From Butyrivibrio sp. MB2005 (GTDB taxonomy: Bacteria > Bacillota > Clostridia > Lachnospirales > Lachnospiraceae): 64,000 nt of DNA. Each line of letters begins with the position of its first letter. Position 1 is the first letter of the stretch. The stretch is taken from NCBI RefSeq assembly GCF_000424285.1, contig NZ_KE384157.1:281167-345166 (forward strand), in the 5' to 3' direction. Below, one piece after another: positions 34,339-43,705 of this stretch. Under the pieces are notes generated by a model. It worked only from the letters and a program-made list of their open reading frames with translations, did no database searches and was not told where the DNA came from. A program made the position numbers and the translations under genes.

Positions 34339-35061
34339 TTACTTTGAACCATAGATTCCAACAAACCCCACACCGCCTGAAGCCTTGTTCTGACTCCAGG
34401 TATCACTGTCAGAATCCACTATCATGTAGGAACCTGTCTGCAAAGTCAGATTACAGGTCACATTCCAATAGGTATTTCTGTAAAGGCCTATTGCTTTATA
34501 TGTTGCAATCTTTTTACCTCGTTTGCCCGTTTCAGGATCGTATCTATAAATACTGATAGTTCCCGGCTTTTCGCCATCGCCGTCATTGTAATGATAGGTG
34601 ATGATATTGTGAATATGGATTGCTCCATAGTCGTCACAGACATTGAAAATGGCAGGATTTGCACCGCCATCAACGGTTTTTGTATTAAAATTGGACAAAC
34701 AATTGGCAGGAAGAACCGTGACCTTAGCCTTTATCTTCTTTGCACCTTCTTTAGCAGTAAGCGTGGCAGTTCCCACACCAACTGCGTAAACAACATTTTT
34801 AGCGGCATCAACCTTCAATATCTTTGCCTTTGATGATGTCCACTTTGGGTTTTTAAGGCTGCATTTTAGCTCATAGGCTGCCCCAAGATAAATCTGATAG
34901 GGCTTTTTTGTCTTTTTCAAGGTAAGGACAGCTGCCTGTTTTTTCTTGGAATACGCCACTTTGGAAGCAGCATTTACAGGCGCTGTATTATTTAAAAAGA
35001 ATACAAAAACAAGTAAAACCGTAAGAACAACTGTAAGAAGACTTCTTTTTCTTCCCCTCAT
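34339..35061 (-). CDS. Secreted protein with Ig-like (Big_2) domain and a shared C-terminal domain
   Basis: A 240-residue exported protein. Signal peptide about 1-31 (APVNA/AS). Residues about 45-115 resemble a Big_2 Ig-like domain (WTSSKAKILKVDAAKNVVYA, VGVGTATLTAKEG). The C-terminal 95 residues (ITYHYNDGDGEKPGTISIY, then TYWNVTC, TWSQN) are nearly the same as in the paralogue next upstream. AGGAG lies 8 bases before ATG 35061; the longer frame starts at a GTG. No anchor is seen, so it may be released or wall-bound. Confidence 0.75.
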   Translation of the reverse strand: MRGRKRSLLTVVLTVLLVFVFFLNNTAPVNAASKVAYSKKKQAAVLTLKKTKKPYQIYLGAAYELKCSLKNPKWTSSKAKILKVDAAKNVVYAVGVGTATLTAKEGAKKIKAKVTVLPANCLSNFNTKTVDGGANPAIFNVCDDYGAIHIHNIITYHYNDGDGEKPGTISIYRYDPETGKRGKKIATYKAIGLYRNTYWNVTCNLTLQTGSYMIVDSDSDTWSQNKASGGVGFVGIYGSK

Positions 35062-35191
35062 AAAACCCACTCCTTTCAGAAACCATTCTTCAGGTACATT
35101 TAGTGAATTTCAAAATGACTCTCACATATATATTTATCGGCTTATTACATTAAAAAGATAAGTAATATACGAAAAAATATGATAAAAAAAG

Positions 35192-35216
35192 GCCGGTGAG
35201 GAAGTACCTCACCGGC
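35192..35216 (-). terminator. Intrinsic terminator of the second Ig-like gene
   Basis: Perfect 10-bp stem GCCGGTGAGG / CCTCACCGGC (35192-35201 with 35207-35216) followed on the minus strand by TTTTTTT. Confidence 0.9.
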
Positions 35217-35245
35217 AGTTTTCTAATCTTATATTCTTTTATTAG

Positions 35246-35965
35246 TTAATCACATGTGTAGTATATCCAGGTAAATCCTGCTCCATCAGTATCAGTGTTC
35301 TGGCTCCAGGTCTTGGGATTGGAATCCTCTACTACATAATAGCCTTTACTTAGCTTCTTAAGGCATGTAGCGTTCCAATACGTATTACCAAAAAGTCCGT
35401 TTGCCTTTACCGTGAATACTTTCTTTCCGCGTTTCTGGGTGTCTTTATTGTATTTATATATACTGATAGTTCCGGGTTTCTTTCCCTTACCACCATTATA
35501 ATGATAAGTAATTATACTCTGAATACTGAAGTTTTCACTACCAACGGTAAGATATACAGGTGTTCCGCCGCCACTAACAGCCGCAGTATTACTTATAGTC
35601 ATACCTTTAAGAGCCTGAACCTCAACTTTGCGGGATATCTTCTTGCCACCCTTCTTGGCTGTAACGGTCGCTGTTCCTACACCAACTGCATATAAAGTAT
35701 TTTTTGCTGCATCAACGCGTATTACGTCTTTATTTGAAGTTGACCATTTAGGATTATTCAGGTTGCAATTAAGTTTATATGCATCTCCTAAATATATTTT
35801 GATTTTTGCTTTTCCGGCTACAAATTTAATTGATGCAGTTTTCTTTGCTGATGCCATAGTAAAGATACTTGCCGCATTTGCAGGTGCTGCTGAATTTGTA
35901 AAAATAGCAAATACAAGTAAAGTAGCCAGCAAGATATTGATTAGACGTCTCTTTCTTCCCTTCAT
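35246..35965 (-). CDS. Secreted Big_2-like protein, paralogue of the neighbouring gene
   Basis: A 239-residue exported protein with the same plan as the gene at 34339: signal peptide about 1-30, Ig-like segment with VDAAKNTLYAVGVGTATVTA, and the C-terminal domain (ITYHYNGGKGKKPGTISIY, NTYWNATC, TWSQNTD). AGGAG precedes ATG 35965. Each gene has its own terminator, so this looks like tandem duplication followed by divergence. The two signal peptides and ribosome sites are also similar. Function unknown; surface or secreted role inferred. Confidence 0.75.
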   Translation of the reverse strand: MKGRKRRLINILLATLLVFAIFTNSAAPANAASIFTMASAKKTASIKFVAGKAKIKIYLGDAYKLNCNLNNPKWSTSNKDVIRVDAAKNTLYAVGVGTATVTAKKGGKKISRKVEVQALKGMTISNTAAVSGGGTPVYLTVGSENFSIQSIITYHYNGGKGKKPGTISIYKYNKDTQKRGKKVFTVKANGLFGNTYWNATCLKKLSKGYYVVEDSNPKTWSQNTDTDGAGFTWIYYTCD

Positions 35966-36012
35966 AAGACCACTCCTTTCAACCACATAAGCTGTCACGA
36001 TCCGTAACACTT

Positions 36013-36049
36013 TTCTTACAATGACACCGCTTTAAAGTCTTTGTAAGAA
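36013..36049. repeat. Inverted repeat in the leader of the Big_2-like gene
   Basis: TTCTTACAA (36013-36021) and TTGTAAGAA (36041-36049) are perfect complements 19 bases apart, 48-84 bases before ATG 35965. Could be a leader stem-loop or operator. Confidence 0.6.
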
Positions 36050-36103
36050 TAGATGTTATATTCATTATCGCCTATTTCCGGGAAGAATACATGAAACGCA
36101 TGG

Positions 36104-36120
36104 AACTGTCATTGACAGTT
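36104..36120. repeat. Operator-like palindrome
   Basis: AACTGTCA-T-TGACAGTT is a perfect 17-base palindrome; a further half site CTGTCACG follows at 36125-36132. It lies between addA and the Ig-like genes. Confidence 0.6.
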
Positions 36121-36218
36121 AAATCTGTCACGTTCTGTGCCTGTTTTTTTATTTCTTTTTTAGATATTTTTTTCATCCCTTTCATTAATTTTTGAAAAAA
36201 TATTCCGAAGATCGGTAA

Positions 36219-39200
36219 TCAGGGAACTTCAATGGTCTCGCCAAGGGTAAAGGAGTAAATTATCCTCTCTTTTACCTTCTTATCAGTTATGCGCTCAAGA
36301 GCTTCCTGATAGTAATCAAGCTGAACCTTGTATCTGCTGACAAGCTCATCACCGGATCTGACCTTATCTGTTTTATAGTCAAGGAGAACGATGCCGTCAT
36401 CCTCTTCAAACCACACGTCGATGATACCCTGAATAAGCACAAGCTCTTCCGAAGGAAGCTCTTTATCTATGCGGTCCGCAGGAACTCCCATCATGAACTG
36501 TGACTCTCTGTGGAGAAGGCCCTTTTCCATGGCTTCCTTCATACGAATGCCTACCTGGCTATTGCAAAATGCAGTGATATCCTCTGTATTTACGCAGTCT
36601 CCTGCACCGGCCGCCAGCATTCCGGTCTCTTCAAGGTATTCAATCCATTTATCCAGAGCCTTTTGCCTCTCGTCATAGCTTATGAATTTCTCATCTTTAC
36701 TACCTGTAGAATCTTCTGCGCCTTGGAACATATCTGTGCCAACTTCTTTAGTATCATAGATAAGCTCCATTATCTTATGGTAAACAGTACCTCTCTCTGC
36801 TCCATAAAGACTCTTATCCGCTGCCTTTACAAAGGAAGGCACAAGCTCATCATCGACATCTCCCAGGGCTGCCTTTGGAACTGCATCATGGACCGGCTCA
36901 TCCTCTTCCATGTATGCCGCCTTTTTAAGCTCTGAAACAGTGGTTTTTACAAAAAGCCTGCCAAGATTCTCATAGGCATATTTTTCAAGGAACTGCTCCT
37001 TAAACTTCTTGGAGAGCGCCTTTTCATCTGCGCTTAGAACCGCTATATCCTTAAGCTTCATATCCACGCTTATGTCCTCTGAAAGCTCTGCCGCCTCAAG
37101 GTCATTTGCCGTGAATATCCTGAATCTGTAGGGCACAACGTAGCTGTTATCATCTCCTCGTATTGAGGAAACACTAATTCCGCATCTATCATCTACATCA
37201 TCGCAGTCAGTCTCTGCCAGAGTGCACAGCTCCTTAAAGGAAGGATGTCTTGCCAGAGCCATCAGCAAAAGATCCTGATAACAGGCCGCCGTACTCCTTA
37301 AGAAAAACGGAAGAAGGTATGGCTGATTACCTTCTATGGCTTCGCGATTCCTGAACCTTAAAAGTGAAGAAAGCTTTGGTCCAAAATCAGTTGCCGTATG
37401 CTTTTCAGGGTTGCCAAGCTTCACAGCGCCTGTAAGGATAAGCTTTTCCTTTGCTCTTGTCATGGCAACATAAAGAATTCGCATCTCTTCGCCGAGGATA
37501 TCCATTTTCATGGTCTCCTCCATCATGCGTTTTCTCAATGTCCTGTATAATATGCGCTTTTCAAGGTCTATGGCGTGGGTTCCTATGCCAAGCTCCATAT
37601 CACTTACAACAGAATCATAGACATCTCTGTAATTGAAGCTCTTGGACATGCCTGCCACAAAACAGATGGGAAACTCAAGACCTTTACTTTTATGAATACT
37701 CATAAGCCTTACAACATCAGCGCTCTCATCAAGGGTTCCTGCTTCGCCAAAATCCACCTCGTATTTGCCAAGCTGCTCTATATATCTGACAAAATGGAAG
37801 ACTCCGCGATAACTGGTTTTCTCGTAGGCAACGGCTTTCTCAATAAGCATATTAAGATTTGCACTTCGCCTCTCTCCTCCGGGAAGTGCTGCGCAGTACT
37901 CATAGTATCCTGTAATGTCATATATCTCTTTTAAAAGCTCGTTAACAGGAAGGAACTGACTGTGATGCCGTAATTTAGTTAATAATTCTACAAATTCACG
38001 TATTTTGTTTTTGATATTTGTTGAGAGTCCTACCGCTGCATCTCCGGCTTCTGTAGTATTAGCAGATCCATCAGCATCTGCAGGTGTCTCCTCAAGGCTT
38101 CTTTTCAGAATCTCATAAAAGCTGCCGCCAAGGAGAGCATCCTTCTTACGCCTTACATCAAAGGCCTTAATAAGTGCAAGGTCCTCATCATCAAAGCCTC
38201 CTATAGCTGACTTCATGACGCTTACAAGAGGAATATCCTGCATAGGATTACTTATAACCCTAAGGAGATTCAGTACTACCGCCACCTCTGTAGCTGAAAA
38301 GTAGCCTGCCTTGGACTCGATGTAGGCAGGAATTCCCATCTCATCAAAGACCTTCTTTATAATATCCTCAAAGCCGCTTGTGGCTCTCATAAGGATAACA
38401 ATGTCGCTGTATTTAACCTTCCTAAAGCCTCCGTCCTTTGCGCTGACTACGCCGTCAGCCATTAGCTCACGGATTCTGGCTGCGATCATTCTGGCTTCAA
38501 GCTCCCTTGAGCCATCCTTCTTTTCATCACCGGCATCCACAAACAGATACTCTGTGGCATATTCCTCAGGATTCTCGGGCTTTTCAAAGGATGCCCCTGC
38601 AATAAGAGCTGCGTCCTCGTCATAGCCGACTTTTCCTAAGTCCTTACCCATTATCTGCTCGAAGATGTAGTTTACGCTGTCCAAGACTTCGCGTCTGCTT
38701 CTAAAGTTATTATGAAGGGATATCTTGCGCTCCTTAGCATCAGCTTCGCTGCCATAGCTATCCATTTTCTCCATAAAAATCTCAGGTCTTGCAAGGCGGA
38801 ACTTGTAGATACTCTGCTTCACATCACCTACCATGAAGCGGTTATAATTGCCTGTTTCCTCCCCGGATATTACAGAGAGCAGCATCTCCTGAACATTGTT
38901 GGAGTCCTGATACTCATCTATCATGACTTCTTCATAGTAGTCACGATACTGCCTTGCTGCGTTTGTGGGCACGCATTTCCCATCCTCATACTTTACAAGA
39001 ATCTGCAGGGCCAGATGCTCCATATCGCCGAAATCGATGATGCCCTTCTCTCTCTTTTTGGCATCGAATTTCTCCTTAAAGCTTATGGCAAGGTCAGCAA
39101 GCACTGCCACAGGCTCTTTGGCATAATTCATGTGCTGGCAAATTGTCTTTTTATCTTCGGTAAAGAATTTGTCCGCTAGCTCAGAAAGCTTCTTTTTCAC

Positions 39201-40106
39201 ATAATCTCTGTGACCCTTGGCGGCTTCCCTTTTATCTGCGTTTACAGAATCATCCTTTACAGGCTTAAGACGGTCAAAGTTCACATTAAGAAGAGCTGCC
39301 CTAAGTTCATCAAAGCTGCTGCCTGCCTTAGACCTTATAGCAGATACCATCTCCAGCTCTTTTTCCAGATAATCACCGTACATGTGGGGACCATCAGGCT
39401 CATTTGAAATATCAAGTGCCATCTGAAGCCTCATCTCGCACTCTTCAAGAAGCTTTGCAGTAAGCTCTTTACATTCTTTTACGAAAAAGACATTCTCAAA
39501 ATCAGCTTCATCTATCTCATAGTCCTTTTTTCTCTGAAGAAGCCAGTCCTCAGGAAAAGGCATACTCATGGCATAGTTATAGAGATCCGTTATGAAATCC
39601 TCTATTCTGGTATCGTCCTTACCTGTGGAAAAATACTCGGTGCAGTTAAGAAATGCTTCGTCCCCCTCTGCGTACTTTTCCTCTAAAAGCTCCGCAAGAA
39701 CATCCTGCATCAAAAGCTTCATCTCGCCTTCATCACCTACGCGGTATGAAGGATCAAGGCCGATCTCATTAAAATTGTTCCTAATAACATACTGACAGAA
39801 GGAATCAATGGTTGTTATCTGTGCTCCGTGGACAAGAGTCTCCTGCCTCTGAAGATGAGCATTTCCGGGGTCTTCCTCCAGCTTTTTGGATATTGCTTCA
39901 AGGATTTTGTCCTTCATGGATGATGCTGCTGCCTTGGTGAAGGTAACAACAAGAAGCCTGTCGATATCGATAGGCTTATCCCCTGTGATTCTTTGTATGA
40001 TCCTCTCGACAAGTACTGTAGTCTTGCCGCTTCCTGCCGCAGCAGAAACAAGGACGTTTGAATTTCTTGCATCTATAACAGATTGCTGTTCTACGGTAAA
40101 TCCCAT
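36219..40106 (-). CDS. addA: ATP-dependent helicase/nuclease subunit A
   Basis: A 1295-residue AddA (RexA): UvrD-type helicase with N-terminal Q motif and Walker A VSAAAGSGKTTVLVERI, Walker B VMIDEYQDSN, RLMSIHKSKGLEFPICF, and a C-terminal RecB-family nuclease motif (GIIDVWFEEDDG, LLDYKTDKV). With AddB it resects double-strand ends for recombination. GAGGG precedes ATG 40106, 10 bases after addB. A weak hairpin (CCGA/TCGG) plus T-run follows the stop. Confidence 0.96.
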   Translation of the reverse strand: MGFTVEQQSVIDARNSNVLVSAAAGSGKTTVLVERIIQRITGDKPIDIDRLLVVTFTKAAASSMKDKILEAISKKLEEDPGNAHLQRQETLVHGAQITTIDSFCQYVIRNNFNEIGLDPSYRVGDEGEMKLLMQDVLAELLEEKYAEGDEAFLNCTEYFSTGKDDTRIEDFITDLYNYAMSMPFPEDWLLQRKKDYEIDEADFENVFFVKECKELTAKLLEECEMRLQMALDISNEPDGPHMYGDYLEKELEMVSAIRSKAGSSFDELRAALLNVNFDRLKPVKDDSVNADKREAAKGHRDYVKKKLSELADKFFTEDKKTICQHMNYAKEPVAVLADLAISFKEKFDAKKREKGIIDFGDMEHLALQILVKYEDGKCVPTNAARQYRDYYEEVMIDEYQDSNNVQEMLLSVISGEETGNYNRFMVGDVKQSIYKFRLARPEIFMEKMDSYGSEADAKERKISLHNNFRSRREVLDSVNYIFEQIMGKDLGKVGYDEDAALIAGASFEKPENPEEYATEYLFVDAGDEKKDGSRELEARMIAARIRELMADGVVSAKDGGFRKVKYSDIVILMRATSGFEDIIKKVFDEMGIPAYIESKAGYFSATEVAVVLNLLRVISNPMQDIPLVSVMKSAIGGFDDEDLALIKAFDVRRKKDALLGGSFYEILKRSLEETPADADGSANTTEAGDAAVGLSTNIKNKIREFVELLTKLRHHSQFLPVNELLKEIYDITGYYEYCAALPGGERRSANLNMLIEKAVAYEKTSYRGVFHFVRYIEQLGKYEVDFGEAGTLDESADVVRLMSIHKSKGLEFPICFVAGMSKSFNYRDVYDSVVSDMELGIGTHAIDLEKRILYRTLRKRMMEETMKMDILGEEMRILYVAMTRAKEKLILTGAVKLGNPEKHTATDFGPKLSSLLRFRNREAIEGNQPYLLPFFLRSTAACYQDLLLMALARHPSFKELCTLAETDCDDVDDRCGISVSSIRGDDNSYVVPYRFRIFTANDLEAAELSEDISVDMKLKDIAVLSADEKALSKKFKEQFLEKYAYENLGRLFVKTTVSELKKAAYMEEDEPVHDAVPKAALGDVDDELVPSFVKAADKSLYGAERGTVYHKIMELIYDTKEVGTDMFQGAEDSTGSKDEKFISYDERQKALDKWIEYLEETGMLAAGAGDCVNTEDITAFCNSQVGIRMKEAMEKGLLHRESQFMMGVPADRIDKELPSEELVLIQGIIDVWFEEDDGIVLLDYKTDKVRSGDELVSRYKVQLDYYQEALERITDKKVKERIIYSFTLGETIEVP

Positions 40107-40116
40107 TAGATCCCTC

Positions 40117-43100
40117 TTAGTTTTCTATATCTTCTGTCTTTATTTTTTCTAAAACCGCTTCATCTGAAAGCTTTGGAAGCTCTCTCTTGCAATAGCCCCT
40201 GATACCTTCATCAAAGCCGCACACTGAGCAGAAGCTGCAATAGGTGCAGGCACTTTTCCCGTCAAGCTCGTAAGGATTGATCTCCACATCTCCGGAAACG
40301 ATGCTTCTTCCACTTTTCCTAATAAGCTTTTTCACATAGTCTGACACCTCTTCAAAATCAGCTCCCGGCATTACCTCTGAGCCTTTTGAAAAACTGCCGT
40401 CATTTTTGAATTTCACATGTATAACATCGGATTCTTTCCCGGGCTCATGGTCCAGGATATCCACAATCTCTCTGTTCTCCTGAATGATTCCGCTGGGTCT
40501 TAGTTCTTTCCTTACGATGGCATTGATCTCCTCATCACTTGGCTGCTCTGAAAAGTCCTTACCCTCAAGAACCGGGTCATTTATGTGATAGTAAAGGATA
40601 GCTGCAGGCACTATCTCTTTGCCGGGACGCCCGGCAGCCTCCATTCCTCTAGCCACATTCATGTACATAACAAGCTGCAGCTGAAGACCATAGTACAGTG
40701 CACAAAGATCAACCTTCTTATTACCTGACTTAAAATCGATTACCTTAACGTAGACGTGGTCTGCATCCTCATAGGTATCAACTCTGTCGATTTTACCAGT
40801 GAGCTTCATCTTTTTAAGGATTCTACCCTTCTCATCCTCTGTAAGGTTCACATTTATGGCATCAATACTTCCTGCGCTGTCAAAAGTGGACTCTATGTAT
40901 TTAGGCATAAATGAGCCCTTTTGCAACTGATATTGCAGTGTATCAATGGAGCGATAAAGGATCCTCTTTATCCTTGCTTTTGATGCCTCGCCTCTCATGG
41001 TACTAGATAAAATACCTTCGCCGTACTCATCCGCATAGCTGTCAAAAACTTCATCAAGAATCTCTTTTCCCTGGTCCTCATCAAAGCTTGTCCAGGTAAG
41101 ATTCCGCTCTGTAAGCTTCTTTGAAAAGCCCTCCAGAACGCCGTGGAACACGTTACCAAGATCGGAGTAGTCAAAATCAAACTCTTCTCTTTCCTCAATA
41201 CCAAGTCCATACCTGAGGAAATGTGCATAGGCGCACTGGGCAAATTTCTCAAGTCTTGATACCGAATTCACCAGAACATTTCCATATATCATTGAAGATA
41301 CCGCATCGGAGAGAGGTCTGTGTCTGTAGCTAAAGCCTGCTGCCTGTAGCATCTTACTTATTCTTTTTTTATCTGCCACTCCCTTTTCATCAAGAGCTGC
41401 GTATAACGCCTTAAAACTGCTCTCCTGAGCCTCGTCCATATATCCATTCAGATATTTCTGGACATTCTCTGAAAAATATCCAAGAGCATTTTCAGGGGTG
41501 CTTAAGATCTCAGTGCCGCTTATCTTGGTAAATGAAAGTTCTTCCACATCAGGGAAAAAGCCCTTTATTTTCCCTATGATATAAGCAGGCCCTATGCTCT
41601 TGCCATCAGGCGTAAGATGTGAATAGGACAAAAGCAGCCCCTTTGACGGCTTTGTCAGGTTCATGTAAAGATAGAGCCTCTGAATATACATCTGCTGCCT
41701 TGGGGTAGGTGCCATCTCAATTCCTGTACCTGCATCCACAAGGAACTGTCTCTCAATATCAGAGATAATTCCGCCTGTGCCTGCGCCTTTGGGAATAAGG
41801 TCATCATTTACACCAAGGAAAAACAAATACTTAACCTCTTTAAGTCTTGTTCTCTCAATATCGCCCACAACTATTCTGTCGACGCTCTGAGGAATGGTAC
41901 CGATCTCTATATCGCCAAAGCCCACTTCAAGGATCTCGAGATACTCATCCAGAGTGAGCTTTTCATCTGCCATAAGTATGGTTATCTGGTCAATGAGATT
42001 TATGACCTTTTTATAGATTACGGAGTATTCCTTGGCACGTATTTCATCCCCTGCGCTTCTAAAGGACTCCGCAAAGGCTTCCATCTTAGCTGCTGCTCCT
42101 GCGCCTTTTAAAAGCTCATAAACAGCCATGGAATAGCTAAGGGCGTTATCCTCTGCAGCATCAAAAACAGGAGAAAGAGACGCTACAACTCTTTCCCTAA
42201 GGGTATTTATGCCTTTTAGATATTCACTTCTAAGCTCATCCTTATCTTCGCGCTTTCTGAGCTTTTTATTTATGACTGAAGGGAGCCTTTTAAACTCGCT
42301 CTCCCAGGCTTTCCTTCCCCTGATTCCAAGTGCCATGACATAGTTTTCAAGAACGTCAATCTCATCATAGGTAAAATCAGGGATTCCGCTTCTAAGGTAG
42401 TGGAAAACAGCCTCATAGCTGTAGCCTGTGCTTGCAACTAAAAGAGTACTCTTTACAAACTCTATAAGGGGATTAAGCTTGATATTCCCGGTCTGATCAA
42501 TATAAACAGGGATGCCGGACCTGGCTGCCTCTTCCTCAACCACCTTGGAGTATCTCTCGATATCGCCGCAGACTATGGCAAAATCCCTATAATGAAGGTC
42601 TTCTTCTTTTATCCTTTTTGATACACCTGCAAGAGCCATTCTAACTTCATTTCTCACATCATCTGCATCAAAAATCCTGATGCTTCCGGTTTTCCCCTGG
42701 TATGAAACCTTGCCGTATCTGAAAAGGTGCTGCTCCAAAAATGACAGCTCAGGGTTATCCGCATGCCTGCTCTTTTCATGGGGTTTTAGAAAAACATCGG
42801 TCCCATCTGATGCAGCCACTTCACAGCGGTAATCAGCCCACCTGTCAAAATCAGGGACAGAGCCGGGATCAAAGGCTTTTTCATTTTCATATTCAAGGCG
42901 CAAAATATCATGAACTGTTTTTTTACTTAATAAAAACAGCTCCTGCTCGGCGCTTTTATCATAAATGTATGGATTATCCTCCTGCCCGATTGTGCAGGTA
43001 AAAATGACCTCTGACGAAAGTCTTAGGAGCTCTCCTATAACCTGATACTGTATGGGAGTAAAGCCCGTAAAGCCGTCAAATACAATGACACTGCCGGGAA

Positions 43101-43677
43101 TAAGCCCCGACTTATTAAGAGACCTGCAAAGAATCTCCATGGTCTCTTCCTGAGCAATAAAATCGCCCTTAATGTAATCCTTGAAGCCTGCGTAAAGGCG
43201 CTGAAGATCAGAGAGCTTAGCCTTGAGAGCACCCTTAGAATCCGAAGCTTCAATTAACAAGCCAAGATTCTCCGGGCTTATGCGATACTGCATAAACTCG
43301 GAGATCGTGGACTTAACTTCATCTATATATCCCATCTTGTGCATATTGCCGCCAATTACAGTAAGTTCATCTTCAAGCTTTTGCGACACGCGTCTTAGCA
43401 CCAGACTTTTACCCATATCATCAAGGGTTTTCAAATTGTCCTCGCCCACTTCCTCAAATATCCTGTGGGATAATCTGGAAAAACTAAGGACATCTATATT
43501 CATGATGCCGTGCCTGGGATGGAGCTTTACGACATCCATCTGCGTCTGCATTGTAAACTGATCGGGAACAACTATCAGGTAATTTTTATCAGGCTCCCTG
43601 ATACTTTTCTCAATGATATAGTCCTGCACAAAGCGGCTTTTACCAACTCCTGATGCACCAAATACAAAACGCAGCAT
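40117..43677 (-). CDS. addB: ATP-dependent helicase/nuclease subunit B
   Basis: An 1186-residue AddB (RexB). It has a P-loop FGASGVGKS near residue 7, a helicase-like middle region, and a C-terminal nuclease (KVIDFKSGNKKVD) with the iron-sulfur cysteines of the family: C near 833 (KFAQCAYAHFLRYGL) and the final CTYCSFCSVCGFD. All features needed for the AddAB nuclease are present. GGAGG precedes the ATG. It follows purH by 28 bases, placing it in the ZTP-controlled transcript. Confidence 0.95.
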   Translation of the reverse strand: MLRFVFGASGVGKSRFVQDYIIEKSIREPDKNYLIVVPDQFTMQTQMDVVKLHPRHGIMNIDVLSFSRLSHRIFEEVGEDNLKTLDDMGKSLVLRRVSQKLEDELTVIGGNMHKMGYIDEVKSTISEFMQYRISPENLGLLIEASDSKGALKAKLSDLQRLYAGFKDYIKGDFIAQEETMEILCRSLNKSGLIPGSVIVFDGFTGFTPIQYQVIGELLRLSSEVIFTCTIGQEDNPYIYDKSAEQELFLLSKKTVHDILRLEYENEKAFDPGSVPDFDRWADYRCEVAASDGTDVFLKPHEKSRHADNPELSFLEQHLFRYGKVSYQGKTGSIRIFDADDVRNEVRMALAGVSKRIKEEDLHYRDFAIVCGDIERYSKVVEEEAARSGIPVYIDQTGNIKLNPLIEFVKSTLLVASTGYSYEAVFHYLRSGIPDFTYDEIDVLENYVMALGIRGRKAWESEFKRLPSVINKKLRKREDKDELRSEYLKGINTLRERVVASLSPVFDAAEDNALSYSMAVYELLKGAGAAAKMEAFAESFRSAGDEIRAKEYSVIYKKVINLIDQITILMADEKLTLDEYLEILEVGFGDIEIGTIPQSVDRIVVGDIERTRLKEVKYLFFLGVNDDLIPKGAGTGGIISDIERQFLVDAGTGIEMAPTPRQQMYIQRLYLYMNLTKPSKGLLLSYSHLTPDGKSIGPAYIIGKIKGFFPDVEELSFTKISGTEILSTPENALGYFSENVQKYLNGYMDEAQESSFKALYAALDEKGVADKKRISKMLQAAGFSYRHRPLSDAVSSMIYGNVLVNSVSRLEKFAQCAYAHFLRYGLGIEEREEFDFDYSDLGNVFHGVLEGFSKKLTERNLTWTSFDEDQGKEILDEVFDSYADEYGEGILSSTMRGEASKARIKRILYRSIDTLQYQLQKGSFMPKYIESTFDSAGSIDAINVNLTEDEKGRILKKMKLTGKIDRVDTYEDADHVYVKVIDFKSGNKKVDLCALYYGLQLQLVMYMNVARGMEAAGRPGKEIVPAAILYYHINDPVLEGKDFSEQPSDEEINAIVRKELRPSGIIQENREIVDILDHEPGKESDVIHVKFKNDGSFSKGSEVMPGADFEEVSDYVKKLIRKSGRSIVSGDVEINPYELDGKSACTYCSFCSVCGFDEGIRGYCKRELPKLSDEAVLEKIKTEDIEN

Positions 43678-43705
43678 ATAGCCTCCAAAAGGATGTATTT
43701 GATCA

